Positions 1 through 7,990 of a stretch of 11,305 nucleotides of DNA are shown here, one piece after another. How positions within the stretch are numbered: position 1 is the stretch's first letter; the number at the start of each line of letters is the position of its first letter. The notes below the pieces were generated by a model, which made no database searches, was not told where the DNA came from, and saw nothing but the letters and a program-made list of their open reading frames with translations. This DNA is from Acidobacteriota bacterium (lineage in GTDB: Bacteria; Acidobacteriota; Vicinamibacteria; Vicinamibacterales; UBA2999), in the NCBI GenBank assembly GCA_947465275.1, contig CANIAI010000033.1, positions 1-11,305 of the forward strand, in the 5' to 3' direction. The translations under genes were made by a program, and so were the position numbers.

Positions 1-175
1 CGGCAATCGCCGCCACGATCACCACGATGCCGAGGTCGAGCAGCCGGTCGCCGTCGAGACCGCGGCGCCGTGCCCGCACCCGCGCGTACTGCAGGCCGAG
101 CAGGTACGACGTGGCCAGCAGGACGCCGTAGCTGTAGAAGGTGACTGGCCCGAGGCTAAGCAGCTCGGGTCGCAC
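1..175 (-). CDS. lgt: Prolipoprotein diacylglyceryl transferase, N-terminal part (cut by window edge)
   Basis: Lgt is an inner-membrane enzyme that moves a diacylglyceryl group from phosphatidylglycerol to the lipobox cysteine of prolipoproteins, the first step of lipoprotein maturation. About 58 residues are visible. They begin MRPELLSLGPVTFYSYGVLL, matching the family's usual opening (x-PEL-x-x-x-GP, then SYGVLL at the start of the first membrane segment). A basic stretch (RVRARRRGLD) and the start of a second hydrophobic segment (LGIVVIVAAIA) follow. The catalytic region lies outside the window. The chosen start is a GTG at 175, which places PELL where the family expects it; it lies 20 bases inside the end of lspA, so translation is probably coupled. 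Too short for the length-based ORF listing but recognisable by sequence. Identity is fairly sure; the exact start is less so. Confidence 0.85.
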   Translation of the reverse strand, partial: MRPELLSLGPVTFYSYGVLLATSYLLGLQYARVRARRRGLDGDRLLDLGIVVIVAAIA

Positions 176-653
176 GGGAACGCGTGACTCCGAGGACGTC
201 GAGCACCATGAGCGCCACCCCGATCGAGATCGCGGCGTCGGCGACGTTGAAGGCCCAGAAGTGCCAGCCGTCGTGGTACACGTCGACGAAGTCGACGACG
301 TAGCCGGCCGTCACGCGGTCGATCAGGTTCCCCGCCGCGCCGCCGACGATGCCCGACAGCCCCCAGCGCGTGAGCCACTGGTCGGACGGCAGCGTCGCCG
401 CGTACCACGCGAGCCCGACCAGCGCCGCCGCGGCGAGCAGCGAGAGCGCCGCGGCCTTGCCCGGGAAGTCGATGCCGTTGAGCATGCCGAACGCGGTGCC
501 GGTATTGTGCACCCGCGTCAGGTCGAACCAGCCCGGAATGACGGTCACCGAGTCGAACAGGTCGAACCGGGCGCGGACGACCGCCTTCGTGGCCTGGTCG
601 AGCGCCACCACCAGCAGCACGGTCCAGAGTTCGGCGCGGCGTCCTGCGTTCAT
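156..653 (-). CDS. lspA: Lipoprotein signal peptidase (signal peptidase II)
   Basis: LspA is an inner-membrane aspartic peptidase that removes the signal peptide of prolipoproteins after Lgt has lipidated the cysteine. The product is 165 residues, the usual length. Visible family signatures are LDQATK near residues 18-23, the NTGTAFG block at 50-56, GNLIDR with catalytic Asp112, and FNVADAAI with catalytic Asp139. Four hydrophobic segments lie at about 10-25, 66-87, 98-111 and 135-153. The ATG at 653 overlaps the ileS stop as ATGA, a typical coupled start, and the downstream lgt begins inside its 3' end. A longer reading frame continues upstream of 653, but that part is antisense-like noise inside ileS. 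Linkage to ileS is common in bacteria; having lgt next as well joins two consecutive steps of the same pathway. Confidence 0.96.
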   Translation of the reverse strand: MNAGRRAELWTVLLVVALDQATKAVVRARFDLFDSVTVIPGWFDLTRVHNTGTAFGMLNGIDFPGKAAALSLLAAAALVGLAWYAATLPSDQWLTRWGLSGIVGGAAGNLIDRVTAGYVVDFVDVYHDGWHFWAFNVADAAISIGVALMVLDVLGVTRSRATRAA

Positions 654-3493
654 GCCGTCGTGGCAGTCGGCGTGTCGGTCAGCGCGTCGACGCAGCGCGG
701 GCAGATCCCTGCCGTCGCCGGCTCGGCGCTCACCGCGGGCACGAAGCGCCAGCAGCGATCGCACTTGGTGCCGGACGCCTTGTCGACCGTCACCGTGACG
801 CTGTCGGCCGCGTCGGCCGCGCCGACGTGCAGCGTCAGGTCGGACACGATGAACAGCGCCGGCAGGATGTCGCGATGCGCCTCGAGGATCGCCCCGATCG
901 GCCCCGTCGCGGTCACCGTCACCGCCGCCGTCAGCGAGGTGCCGATCGTCTTCTCCTGCCGCTTCTGTTCGAGCGCGGCGTTCACCGCGTCGCGCGCCAC
1001 CATGAGCCGTTCCCAGTCGCCGAGCAGCGCACTGTTCTCTCCGGCGCTCCCGAGCGCGTCGACGTTCGGGAACAGTTCCAGGTGCACCGACGCCGACCGC
1101 TGCCCCGGAATGTGCCGCCAGAGCTCGTCGGCCGTCATCGGCACGACCGGCGCGAGCAGCTTCGCAAGCCCCTCGCACAGCAGGTACATCGCCGTCTGTC
1201 CCGAGCGGCGCCCCTTCGAACGGGCGCCCCAGGTGTACATCCGGTCCTTCGTCACGTCGATGTAGAAGGCGCTCAGGTCGACGGTCAGCAGGCTGTTCAG
1301 CGCCTGGAAGACCGCCATGAAGTCGTACGCCGCGTAGCCGGCGAGCGCCTTGCGGGCCGTCTCGGCAAAGCGGGCGAGCGCGTAGCGATCCACCGCCTCG
1401 AGCTCGGCCACCGGCACCATGTCGGTCGCCGGGTCGAAGTCGTACAGGTTCGCCACCAGCACGCGCGTGGTGTTCCGGATCTTTCGGTACGCCTCGATGA
1501 CGCGGGCGAGAATCTGCTTGCTGACGCGCAGCTCCTCGCCGTAGTCGCTCATCGCCACCCAGAGGCGGATGATCTCGGCGCCGCTCTCCTTGATCACTTC
1601 CTGCGGCTGGACGGTGTTGCCGAGCGACTTCGACATCTTGCGGCCATCCATGTCGATCAGGAAGCCGTGCGTCACGACCTCGCTGAACGGCGGACGTCCG
1701 CGCGTGCCGAGCGCCACGAGCAGCGAGCTCTGGAACCAGCCGCGGTGCTGGTCGCTCCCCTCGAGGTACAGGTCGGCCGGCCAGCCGAGTTCGTCACGGA
1801 ACGGCAGCACCGCTTCGTGGCTCGAGCCCGAGTCGAACCAGACGTCGAGGATGTCGCGCTCACGCTCGAAGGTGGTGCCCTTGCAGCTCGGGCACGACAG
1901 CCCCGCCGGGACGAACTCCTCGATCGGCCGCTCGTACCAGGCGTCCGCGCCGTATTCGTCGAACACCGCCGCGGCCATCTCGACCGTCTCGGGCGTCAGG
2001 ATCGCCTCGCCGCACGAGGTGCAGTCGAGCGCCGGAATCGGCACGCCCCACGCGCGCTGGCGCGAGATGCACCAGTCCGGACGGTTCACGACCATGTTGT
2101 AGATGCGGTCGTGGCCCCAGGCCGGGAGCCAGTGCACCTGGCTGTCGATCGCGTCCAGCGCCGCCTGCCGCAGCGTCTTCAGCTCGCCCGCGGGCGTCTT
2201 CACCTTCGGCTCGCCGTCCATGCGGATGAACCACTGCGACGTCGCGAGGAAGATCACCGGGTTGTGGCAGCGCCAGCAGTGCGGGTACTGGTGCTCGAAC
2301 GACTGGCGGTGCCAGAGGCGTCCGCGCTCCTTGAGCGCCTGCTCGACGTTCGGGTTCGCGTCGAACACGCGCTGCCCGGCGAACAGTTCGACCGTGTCGA
2401 GGAAGTGGCCGCCCGGGCCGACCGGCGCGTAGACCTCGAGGCCGTAACGCAGGCCGGTCTGGTAGTCGTCGGCGCCGTGGCCGGGGGCGGTGTGCACCAC
2501 GCCGGTGCCCGCCTCGAGCGTCACGTAGTCGGCGAGCACGCCGACCGAGTCGCGGCCGTAGAGCGGATGCTGGAAGCGGATGCCCTCGAGCTGCGCCCCC
2601 TTCAGGCGCACCACCGGCGTCCCGAACGGACGGCCGACCGCCGTCGACACCGTCTCGGCGAGCCCCTCGGCGACGAGCACGATGTGGCCGTCGACGTCGT
2701 AGGCGCCGTAGTCGAAGTCAGGGTGGAAGGCGACCGCCAGGTTCGACGGAATCGTCCAGGGGGTGGTCGTCCAGATCAGCACCGAGACGCCGCGGCCGGC
2801 GAGATCGGGCACGCGCGACACCAGCTCGTCACGGCTGGCGTCGGCCAGCGGGAACTCCACGTAGATCGAGGGCGACGAATGCCCCTCGTACTCGATCTCG
2901 GCCTCGGCGAGCGCCGTGCGGCAGTGGATGCACCAGTGGACCGGCTTCTTGCCCTTGTAGGCGAGCCCCGTCTCGACGAACGGCTTCAGCGCGCGCGCGA
3001 TGGTCGCCTGGTAGCCGAAGTTCATCGTGACGTACGGGTGCGCCCAGTCGCCGAGCACCCCCAGCCGCTGGAACTCGCGGCTCATCACGTCGATGTGGCG
3101 GCCGGCGTACTCGCGGCAGGCGCGGCGGAAGTCGGCCGTGCTCATCTCGCGCTTCTTCGGCCCGAGCTCACGGTCGACCTTCAGCTCGATCGGCAGGCCG
3201 TGGCAGTCGTAGCCCGGCACGTAGGGCGCGTCGAAGCCGGCCATCGACTTCGACTTGATGACCAGATCCTTCAGGATCTTGTTGAGCGCCGTGCCGAGGT
3301 GGATCTGGGCGTTGGCGTAGGGCGGTCCGTCATGGAGGACGAACTTCGGGGCGCCCTTCCGGCGCTCGCGAATCTGGTCGTACAACCTCATCGATTCCCA
3401 GCGGGCCAGGGTCTCGGGCTCGCTGGTGGGGAGGTTGCCGCGCATCGGAAACTCGGTACGCGGGAGGTTGACCGTATCCTTCCACTCAGGCAT
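650..3493 (-). CDS. ileS: Isoleucyl-tRNA synthetase
   Basis: IleS charges tRNA-Ile with isoleucine in the cytoplasm and hydrolyses mischarged Val-tRNA-Ile. It is a class I synthetase of 947 residues, close to the usual bacterial length. The N-terminal ATP-binding motif is PPYANAQIHLGTALNK at 57-72, with the last HIGH residue being Thr68. The editing domain shows WTTTPWTIPSN at 241-251 and TAPGHGADDY at about 335-344. KMSKS is intact at 619-623. The C-terminal zinc finger is complete (CDRC at 911-914, CPRC at 931-934), typical of the housekeeping IleS1 type. The start is the ATG at 3493, where the conserved N-terminus (WKDTVNLPRTEFPMRGNL) begins; an AGAGGG sits 3 bases upstream. The open frame runs on to 3667, but that extension lies opposite the M16 gene and is not family-like. 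First gene of the ileS-lspA-lgt operon. Confidence 0.98.
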   Translation of the reverse strand: MPEWKDTVNLPRTEFPMRGNLPTSEPETLARWESMRLYDQIRERRKGAPKFVLHDGPPYANAQIHLGTALNKILKDLVIKSKSMAGFDAPYVPGYDCHGLPIELKVDRELGPKKREMSTADFRRACREYAGRHIDVMSREFQRLGVLGDWAHPYVTMNFGYQATIARALKPFVETGLAYKGKKPVHWCIHCRTALAEAEIEYEGHSSPSIYVEFPLADASRDELVSRVPDLAGRGVSVLIWTTTPWTIPSNLAVAFHPDFDYGAYDVDGHIVLVAEGLAETVSTAVGRPFGTPVVRLKGAQLEGIRFQHPLYGRDSVGVLADYVTLEAGTGVVHTAPGHGADDYQTGLRYGLEVYAPVGPGGHFLDTVELFAGQRVFDANPNVEQALKERGRLWHRQSFEHQYPHCWRCHNPVIFLATSQWFIRMDGEPKVKTPAGELKTLRQAALDAIDSQVHWLPAWGHDRIYNMVVNRPDWCISRQRAWGVPIPALDCTSCGEAILTPETVEMAAAVFDEYGADAWYERPIEEFVPAGLSCPSCKGTTFERERDILDVWFDSGSSHEAVLPFRDELGWPADLYLEGSDQHRGWFQSSLLVALGTRGRPPFSEVVTHGFLIDMDGRKMSKSLGNTVQPQEVIKESGAEIIRLWVAMSDYGEELRVSKQILARVIEAYRKIRNTTRVLVANLYDFDPATDMVPVAELEAVDRYALARFAETARKALAGYAAYDFMAVFQALNSLLTVDLSAFYIDVTKDRMYTWGARSKGRRSGQTAMYLLCEGLAKLLAPVVPMTADELWRHIPGQRSASVHLELFPNVDALGSAGENSALLGDWERLMVARDAVNAALEQKRQEKTIGTSLTAAVTVTATGPIGAILEAHRDILPALFIVSDLTLHVGAADAADSVTVTVDKASGTKCDRCWRFVPAVSAEPATAGICPRCVDALTDTPTATTA

Positions 3494-3496
3494 AGA

Positions 3497-3508
3497 CCCT
3501 CTAGTATC
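3497..3508 (-). promoter_or_regulatory. Probable ileS promoter -10 and ribosome binding site
   Basis: On the minus strand GATACT (3503-3508) is a 4/6 match to the sigma-70 -10 box and is followed directly by AGAGGG (3497-3502), a Shine-Dalgarno-like run 3 bases before the ileS ATG. If the -10 is used, the leader would be only a few bases long, so box and ribosome site may not both work as drawn. No good -35 hexamer was found at the expected distance. The site sits in the 71-bp gap shared with the divergent M16 operon. Confidence 0.4.
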
Positions 3509-3552
3509 TCGTACCAACCCGGCCGGAACCGGCCCTGCCGTGCCCGAACTCC

Positions 3553-3558
3553 TATAAT
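3553..3558 (+). promoter_or_regulatory. Consensus -10 box, probable leaderless promoter of the M16 operon
   Basis: A perfect TATAAT lies in otherwise GC-rich sequence, with six bases (TTCGGC) between it and the ATG at 3565. Transcription normally starts about 7 bases after this box, so the transcript would begin at or next to the A of the start codon. No Shine-Dalgarno run and no clear -35 are visible. This fits leaderless transcription of the first M16 gene. Confidence 0.6.
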
Positions 3559-3564
3559 TTCGGC

Positions 3565-4926
3565 ATGGTTCACGAGTCTGTGCTCGCCAACGGCCTGCGG
3601 GTGCTGGTGCAGGAGGTCCACACCGCCCCCATCGCGTCGGTCTGGTGCTGGTACCGGGTGGGGTCACGGAACGAGCCGCCCGGGCTCACCGGCGTCTCGC
3701 ACTGGGTCGAGCACATGAACTTCAAGGGGAGCACGAACATCCCCCGCGACCAGGTGAAGGGGATCATCGAGCAGTTCGGCGGGTACTGGAACGGCTATAC
3801 CTGGATCGACCAGACCACCTACACCGAGACCGCGTCGCGTGACGCCCTCGACCGGATGCTCTTCATCGAGGCCGAGCGGATGGCCCGCTGCCTCTACGAC
3901 CCCGATGACGTCGCCTCCGAGCGGACGGTCATCATCTCGGAACTGCAGGGGGGCGAGAACGACCCCGAGCAGCTCCTCGAGCAGGAGCTGACCGCGGCCG
4001 CGTTCCGCGCGCACGGCTATCGCCACCCGACCATCGGCTGGCTCTCGGACCTCGAGGCGATGAGCCGCGAGGACCTCTACGGCTACTACCGGCGGCACTA
4101 CGTGCCCAACAACGCGACGCTGGTCATCGTCGGCGACGTCGACACCGACGACGTGCTGCGGCGCGTCGAGCAGCACTTCGGCAGCATCCCACCCGGCGAA
4201 CTACCGGTGGTGCGCATGACGCCCGAGCCCGAGCAGCTCGGCGAGCGGCGCGTGAGCGTGCGCCGCGAGGGGACGACCGCGTACCTCAAGGTCGGCTACC
4301 ACGCGCCGGCGTTCGGGCAGGAGGGGTTCTTCCCGATGCTCGTGCTCGATGCCGTGCTGACCGGCGCCAAGGGGGTCAACCTCTGGGCGAGCTTCCGGAC
4401 GCCGCCGCCCCAGCGGAGCGCGCGCCTCTATCGCGCGCTGGTCAACACCGGGCTCGCCTCGTCGGTGAACGGCGGCGTGCTCCCCACCGCCGACCCGTTC
4501 CTCTACGTGATCTCGGTCACCGCGAACGAGGGGACGCCGCTCGCGACCGTCGAAGCCGCGCTGGTTGCCGCGCTCGACCGCGTGCGCCGCGACGGGATCA
4601 CGCCCCAGGAGCTGCGGCGCGCCATCACGCAGCTGCGTGCGCGGCTCGTGTTCGAGGGCGACAGCGTCACCAACATCGCGCACCAGCTCGGCTACTTCGC
4701 CACGATCGCGAGCTGGCGCGACGTCGAGACGTTCTCCGACCGGATCGGGGCGGTCACGGTCGAGCAGGTGGCGGCGGTCGCCGCGACGGTGCTGCGCGAC
4801 AGCCACCGGACGGTCGGCACCTTCGAGCCGACCGGCGAGCCGGCGGAGGAGCAGGCCGACGCCGGGTCGGGTGCCCCGGACGACATCCCGACGGTGGGTC
4901 CGACGGGCACTGAGGCGTCGCTGTGA
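3565..4926 (+). CDS. M16 family zinc peptidase, catalytic subunit type
   Basis: A 453-residue member of peptidase family M16 (pitrilysin/mitochondrial-processing-peptidase type), subfamily M16B by size and two-gene layout. The inverted zinc motif HxxEH is intact as HWVEH (His46, Glu49, His50), and the third ligand Glu126 in IISEL lies 76 residues after His50, the normal spacing. The C-terminal domain carries ARLYRALVNTGLASSV, typical of the catalytic partner. No signal peptide or membrane segment is present, so it probably acts in the cytoplasm; family members degrade or process unstructured peptides. The last 35 or so residues are an acidic, Gly/Pro-rich tail with no family match. The ATG at 3565 follows a TATAAT box and gives a normal M16 start. 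The next gene overlaps its stop (GTGA) and encodes the likely partner. Substrate cannot be told from the sequence. Confidence 0.93.
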   Translation: MVHESVLANGLRVLVQEVHTAPIASVWCWYRVGSRNEPPGLTGVSHWVEHMNFKGSTNIPRDQVKGIIEQFGGYWNGYTWIDQTTYTETASRDALDRMLFIEAERMARCLYDPDDVASERTVIISELQGGENDPEQLLEQELTAAAFRAHGYRHPTIGWLSDLEAMSREDLYGYYRRHYVPNNATLVIVGDVDTDDVLRRVEQHFGSIPPGELPVVRMTPEPEQLGERRVSVRREGTTAYLKVGYHAPAFGQEGFFPMLVLDAVLTGAKGVNLWASFRTPPPQRSARLYRALVNTGLASSVNGGVLPTADPFLYVISVTANEGTPLATVEAALVAALDRVRRDGITPQELRRAITQLRARLVFEGDSVTNIAHQLGYFATIASWRDVETFSDRIGAVTVEQVAAVAATVLRDSHRTVGTFEPTGEPAEEQADAGSGAPDDIPTVGPTGTEASL

Positions 4927-6218
4927 GCGCACTCGCCCCCACCCGCACGCGCCTCGACAACGGCGTCGTCGTGCTGGCCAAGCAGTCGACCGTCACGCCC
5001 GCCGTCACGCTGCAGCTGGCGTTCACCGGCGGCGGCGCGGCCGACCCGGCCGACCTCGCCGGACTCGCGTCGTTCGTCGCGCGCACGATCGATCGCGGCA
5101 CGGCCTCCCCCGCCGGCACGCGCACCGCCGACCAGATCGCCGACATCCTCGAAGACCGGGGCGTGTCGCTGTCGGCCGGCGTCAGCCGGCACGTGCTCAC
5201 GCTCACCACGACCGTGCTGCGCGAAGACCTCGATGCCATGCTCGGCGTGATCGCCGACGTGGCGCGGCATCCGTCGTTCCCGGCCGACGAGGTCGAGACG
5301 CGCCGGCGCGAGATCGTCACCACCATCCGGCAGGACGACGACAACCCGATGGTGGTCGCGCACCACGCGTTCCTCGCGATGCTGTACGGGGCGGACCACC
5401 CGTACGGACGTCCCCTCCGCGGGACCGTCGAGAGCGTCGGCCGCATCACACGGGACGACCTGCTCGCGTTCCACCGCTCGCAGGTGACGCCCGGCGTGAT
5501 GTCGCTGGTGCTGGTCGGCGACGTCGATGCCGCGCGCGCCACCGAGGCGGCGGTGCGGGCGTTCGGTGACTGGACGCCGGGCTCCCCTGCCCGGGCGGGC
5601 GCGCCGGCCGGGCCGGCCATCCCCGCGGTGGTCGCCCCGTCCACGCGGCAACGGCGCGTCGTGTCGATGATGAACAAGGCGCAGGCCGACATCGCGTACG
5701 GCTTCCCCGGCATCGCGATCAACGATCCCGACTACGCGGCGTGCCTGCTGATGAACAACGTACTCGGCGAGTACGCAATCGGCGGACGGCTCGGTGACAG
5801 CATCCGCGAGCGGCAGGGGATGGCCTACTACGTCTCGAGCGCGCTCGACGCGAACCTCACGCCAGGCCCGCTGGTGATTCGCGCGGGGGTGAACCCCGGC
5901 AACGTGGACCGCGCGCTCGCGTCGATCGACGAGGAGGTGGCGCGCTTCATCGCCGACGGGCCGACCGAGCAGGAGGTGCGTGAGTCTCGGCAGTACCTGA
6001 TCGGGTCGATGCCGCGGAACCTCGAGACCCACGAGGGGATCGCCGGGTTCCTGCAGGCGATCGAGCTGTTCGGGCTCGGCACCGACTACGACGTCCGCGT
6101 CCCGGCGCTGCTCAACGCCGTCACGCGAGACCAGGTGCACGCCGCCGCCCGGCGGCTGCTCGACCCCGCGCGGGCGACCGTGGTGGTGGCGGGGCCCTAC
6201 TCGGGCACGCTGGCGTAG
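4923..6218 (+). CDS. M16 family protein, non-catalytic partner subunit
   Basis: A 431-residue M16B protein that has lost the zinc site: where the partner has HxxEH, this one reads GLASFVARTIDRGT, with Ser50, Ala53 and Arg54 in place of the His, Glu and His. The C-terminal half keeps the Arg/Tyr pair of non-catalytic M16B subunits (Arg295 and Tyr302 in SIRERQGMAYYV), which in studied heterodimers helps hold the substrate. The GTG at 4923 overlaps the upstream TGA by four bases (GTGA), so the two subunits are probably made by coupled translation and assemble as a heterodimer. No signal peptide is seen. A short Ala/Pro/Gly-rich linker at about 219-238 separates the two M16 domains. Family identity is clear; the loss of activity is inferred from missing ligands. 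Confidence 0.92.
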   Translation: MSALAPTRTRLDNGVVVLAKQSTVTPAVTLQLAFTGGGAADPADLAGLASFVARTIDRGTASPAGTRTADQIADILEDRGVSLSAGVSRHVLTLTTTVLREDLDAMLGVIADVARHPSFPADEVETRRREIVTTIRQDDDNPMVVAHHAFLAMLYGADHPYGRPLRGTVESVGRITRDDLLAFHRSQVTPGVMSLVLVGDVDAARATEAAVRAFGDWTPGSPARAGAPAGPAIPAVVAPSTRQRRVVSMMNKAQADIAYGFPGIAINDPDYAACLLMNNVLGEYAIGGRLGDSIRERQGMAYYVSSALDANLTPGPLVIRAGVNPGNVDRALASIDEEVARFIADGPTEQEVRESRQYLIGSMPRNLETHEGIAGFLQAIELFGLGTDYDVRVPALLNAVTRDQVHAAARRLLDPARATVVVAGPYSGTLA

Positions 6219-6221
6219 ACT
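6216..6221 (+). promoter_or_regulatory. -10-like box before the SRPBCC gene
   Basis: TAGACT, six bases before the ATG at 6228, has the same position as the TATAAT box before the first M16 gene. Its TAG is also the stop codon of the M16 partner gene. No Shine-Dalgarno run lies between box and start. It may give a leaderless internal transcript; chance similarity in a short gap cannot be ruled out. Confidence 0.35.
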
Positions 6222-6227
6222 GACACC

Positions 6228-6692
6228 ATGTCCCAGACCGGCACCGTCCGCCTGCACCGGGTGTTGCGCGCCCCGGCCGAGCGCGTGTTCCGCGCGTTCT
6301 CCAGTCCTGATGCACTCGCCAAGTGGCTGCCGCCCTTCGGCTTCACCGGCATCGTCCACAGCATGGACTTCACGGTCGGCGGCACCTGGCGCATGTCGTT
6401 CCGCAACATGACGTCGGGCAACGCGCACGCGTTTGGCGGCACGTACGTGACCATCGTGCCGAACGAGTCGCTCTCGTACACCAGCCGCTTCGACGACCCG
6501 AACCTGCCGGGCGAGATGACGACCACGATCACGCTTCGTGCGATCTCCCTCGGCGGACACCCGTTCGGCACCGAGATCACGGCCGTCCAGGAGGGGATCC
6601 CCGCCGTCATCCCGACCGAGGCCTGCTACCTCGGGTGGCAGGAGTCGCTGGTGCAGCTGGCGCAGCTCGTCGAGCCGACCATCCCCGGATAG
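6228..6692 (+). CDS. SRPBCC / AHSA1-like domain protein
   Basis: A 154-residue single-domain protein of the START/SRPBCC fold, closest by pattern to the AHSA1 (activator of Hsp90 ATPase homologue) group. Visible signatures are the first strand and helix with APAERVFRAFSSPDALAKWLPP (residues 14-35), the FTVGGTWRMSF strand pair at about 48-58, a GTYVTIVPNESLSY strand pair, and the long C-terminal helix GWQESLVQLAQLVEP. The fold forms a hydrophobic pocket; in this subgroup the ligand is usually unknown and no catalytic residue can be assigned. The gene starts 9 bases after the M16 pair and precedes the HAD gene by 25 bases, so it probably belongs to the same transcription unit, possibly with its own leaderless start. 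No signal peptide is visible, so a cytoplasmic protein is expected. Confidence 0.88.
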   Translation: MSQTGTVRLHRVLRAPAERVFRAFSSPDALAKWLPPFGFTGIVHSMDFTVGGTWRMSFRNMTSGNAHAFGGTYVTIVPNESLSYTSRFDDPNLPGEMTTTITLRAISLGGHPFGTEITAVQEGIPAVIPTEACYLGWQESLVQLAQLVEPTIPG

Positions 6693-6704
6693 CGTGTCCC
6701 CGGC

Positions 6705-6710
6705 TACACT
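6705..6710 (+). promoter_or_regulatory. -10-like box before the HAD gene
   Basis: TACACT stands seven bases before the GTG at 6718 in the 25-base gap after the SRPBCC gene. It repeats the box-to-start distance seen before other genes here. The G-rich run GGGCGG between box and start could instead be a poor, too-close ribosome binding site. Confidence 0.35.
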
Positions 6711-6717
6711 GGGCGGG

Positions 6718-7401
6718 GTGGCGATCCGCGCGGTCTTCTTCGACGTCGACTTCACCCTCATCTACCCCGGACCCACGTTCCAGGGCGAGGGCTACCAGGC
6801 GTTCTGCGCCCGCTACGGCATCGCGGTCGACCCCTCCCGCTTCGCGGACGCCGTGCGGAGCGCGTCGGTCATCCTCACCGAGGAGCAGGACCACATCTAC
6901 GACGCGGCGATCTTCGTCCGCTACACGCAGCACATCATCGAGCAAATGGGCGGACGCGGACCCGACCTCACCACCTGCGCCGCCGAGATGTACGACCAGT
7001 GGGCGAGCAACCAGCACTTCGTGCTGTACGACGACGTGCCCGAGACGCTGCGCACGCTCGCCGCGCGCGGCCTTCGGCTCGGCCTCATCTCGAACTCGCA
7101 CCGCTGCCTGCAGTCGTTCCAGGAACACTTCGAGCTCGACGGGCTCATCTCCGCCGCCGTGTCGTCGTCCGCGCACGGCTACATGAAGCCGCACCCGAGC
7201 ATCTTCGAGGCCGCGCTCGCGCAGCTCGGCGTCAAGCCGGGCGAGAGCCTGATGGTGGGTGACAGCCTCGCGCACGACATCGAGGGGGCGCGTCGCGTCG
7301 GCATGCGCGGCGTCCTCGTGGAGCGGGCGCCGCTGCCGCACCCGCATGAGAGCGACGTGCCGGTCGTCCGCGACCTGCGCGATGTCGTACGCTACGTGTA
7401 A
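6718..7401 (+). CDS. HAD superfamily hydrolase
   Basis: A 227-residue haloacid dehalogenase-type hydrolase, probably a small-molecule phosphatase. All four motifs are present: motif I DVDFT (nucleophile Asp9, acid/base Asp11), motif II Ser125 in LISNS, motif III Lys157 in YMKPHP, and motif IV GDSLAHD (Asp182, Asp187) binding magnesium. The helical insert between motif I and motif II (about residues 18-105) is a C1-type cap, as in REG-2/phosphoglycolate-phosphatase-like proteins, and sets the substrate, which cannot be read here. The start is the GTG at 6718, directly before the motif I strand (AIRAVFFDVD). The open frame extends upstream inside the SRPBCC gene, but that stretch is a different-frame shadow. 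It follows the SRPBCC gene and precedes the DinB-like gene on the same strand. No signal peptide. Confidence 0.92.
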   Translation: MAIRAVFFDVDFTLIYPGPTFQGEGYQAFCARYGIAVDPSRFADAVRSASVILTEEQDHIYDAAIFVRYTQHIIEQMGGRGPDLTTCAAEMYDQWASNQHFVLYDDVPETLRTLAARGLRLGLISNSHRCLQSFQEHFELDGLISAAVSSSAHGYMKPHPSIFEAALAQLGVKPGESLMVGDSLAHDIEGARRVGMRGVLVERAPLPHPHESDVPVVRDLRDVVRYV

Positions 7402-7443
7402 GTCGTGTACGTCGACCTGCGGCAACCCTCGTCCGAGCACCAC

Positions 7444-7980
7444 ATGACCGACCTGACCTCCAGCCTCGACATCCTGTCCCGCACGCCGCGCGTGCTGTTC
7501 GCGCTGCTTGAAGGACTGCCCGATCACTGGATCACCCAGACCGAGGGCGTGGGCACCTGGTCGGCGCGCGACGTCGTCGGGCACCTCATTCACGCCGAGG
7601 AGACCGACTGGGTGGTTCGCGCGCGCATCATCCGTGAGCAGGGGCCGTCGCGTCCGTTCGACCCGCTCGATCGCGAGGCGCAGTTTCACCGCTTCGAGAA
7701 GTGGTCGATGACCGAGCTGCTCACGCGCTTCGCCAGCGTACGGGCCGAGAACCTCCGGACCGTCCGCGGCTGGGACCTCACCGCCGCCGACCTCGCCCTC
7801 GTCGGCCAGCACCCCGCGCTCGGCCCGGTCACCCTCGGGCAGCTGCTCAGCACCTGGTGCGTCCACGACCTCGGGCACCTGAATCAGGTGAGCCGGGTGC
7901 TCGCGCGTGTCGAGGGGCCAAACGTGGGTCCCTGGAAGGCGTACCTGTCGGTGCTGCAGTCGAAGGTGGTGGCGACCTAG
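7444..7980 (+). CDS. DinB-like metalloprotein
   Basis: A 178-residue four-helix protein of the DinB/YfiT-like superfamily. The likely metal ligands are a histidine of the first block GHLIH (His47) and the pair in the last block WCVHDLGHLNQ (His141 and His145), the usual H...HxxxH pattern. WSARDVVGHLIHAEETDW (39-56) is the family's typical N-terminal signature. Members include bacillithiol and mycothiol transferases and many proteins of unknown role; nothing here tells which thiol or substrate is used. The ATG at 7444 fits the family's N-terminus. A GTG at 7405, four bases after the HAD stop, would add 13 residues (MYVDLRQPSSEHH) and is the main alternative. No convincing ribosome binding site is seen for either. 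Last gene of the plus-strand run; the sequence changes character directly after its stop. Confidence 0.87.
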   Translation: MTDLTSSLDILSRTPRVLFALLEGLPDHWITQTEGVGTWSARDVVGHLIHAEETDWVVRARIIREQGPSRPFDPLDREAQFHRFEKWSMTELLTRFASVRAENLRTVRGWDLTAADLALVGQHPALGPVTLGQLLSTWCVHDLGHLNQVSRVLARVEGPNVGPWKAYLSVLQSKVVAT

Positions 7981-7990
7981 TCGTCCGACG

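Noticed and set aside
827..3718. A 963-codon open frame on the plus strand opposite ileS
   Set aside because: Exactly antisense to a full-length, motif-complete IleS; its translation is Arg/Val/Asp-rich with no family motif, as expected in GC-rich DNA.
4692..6761. A 689-codon minus-strand open frame
   Set aside because: Lies opposite the M16 pair and the SRPBCC gene, which have clear family signatures; its translation is low-complexity Arg/His-rich.
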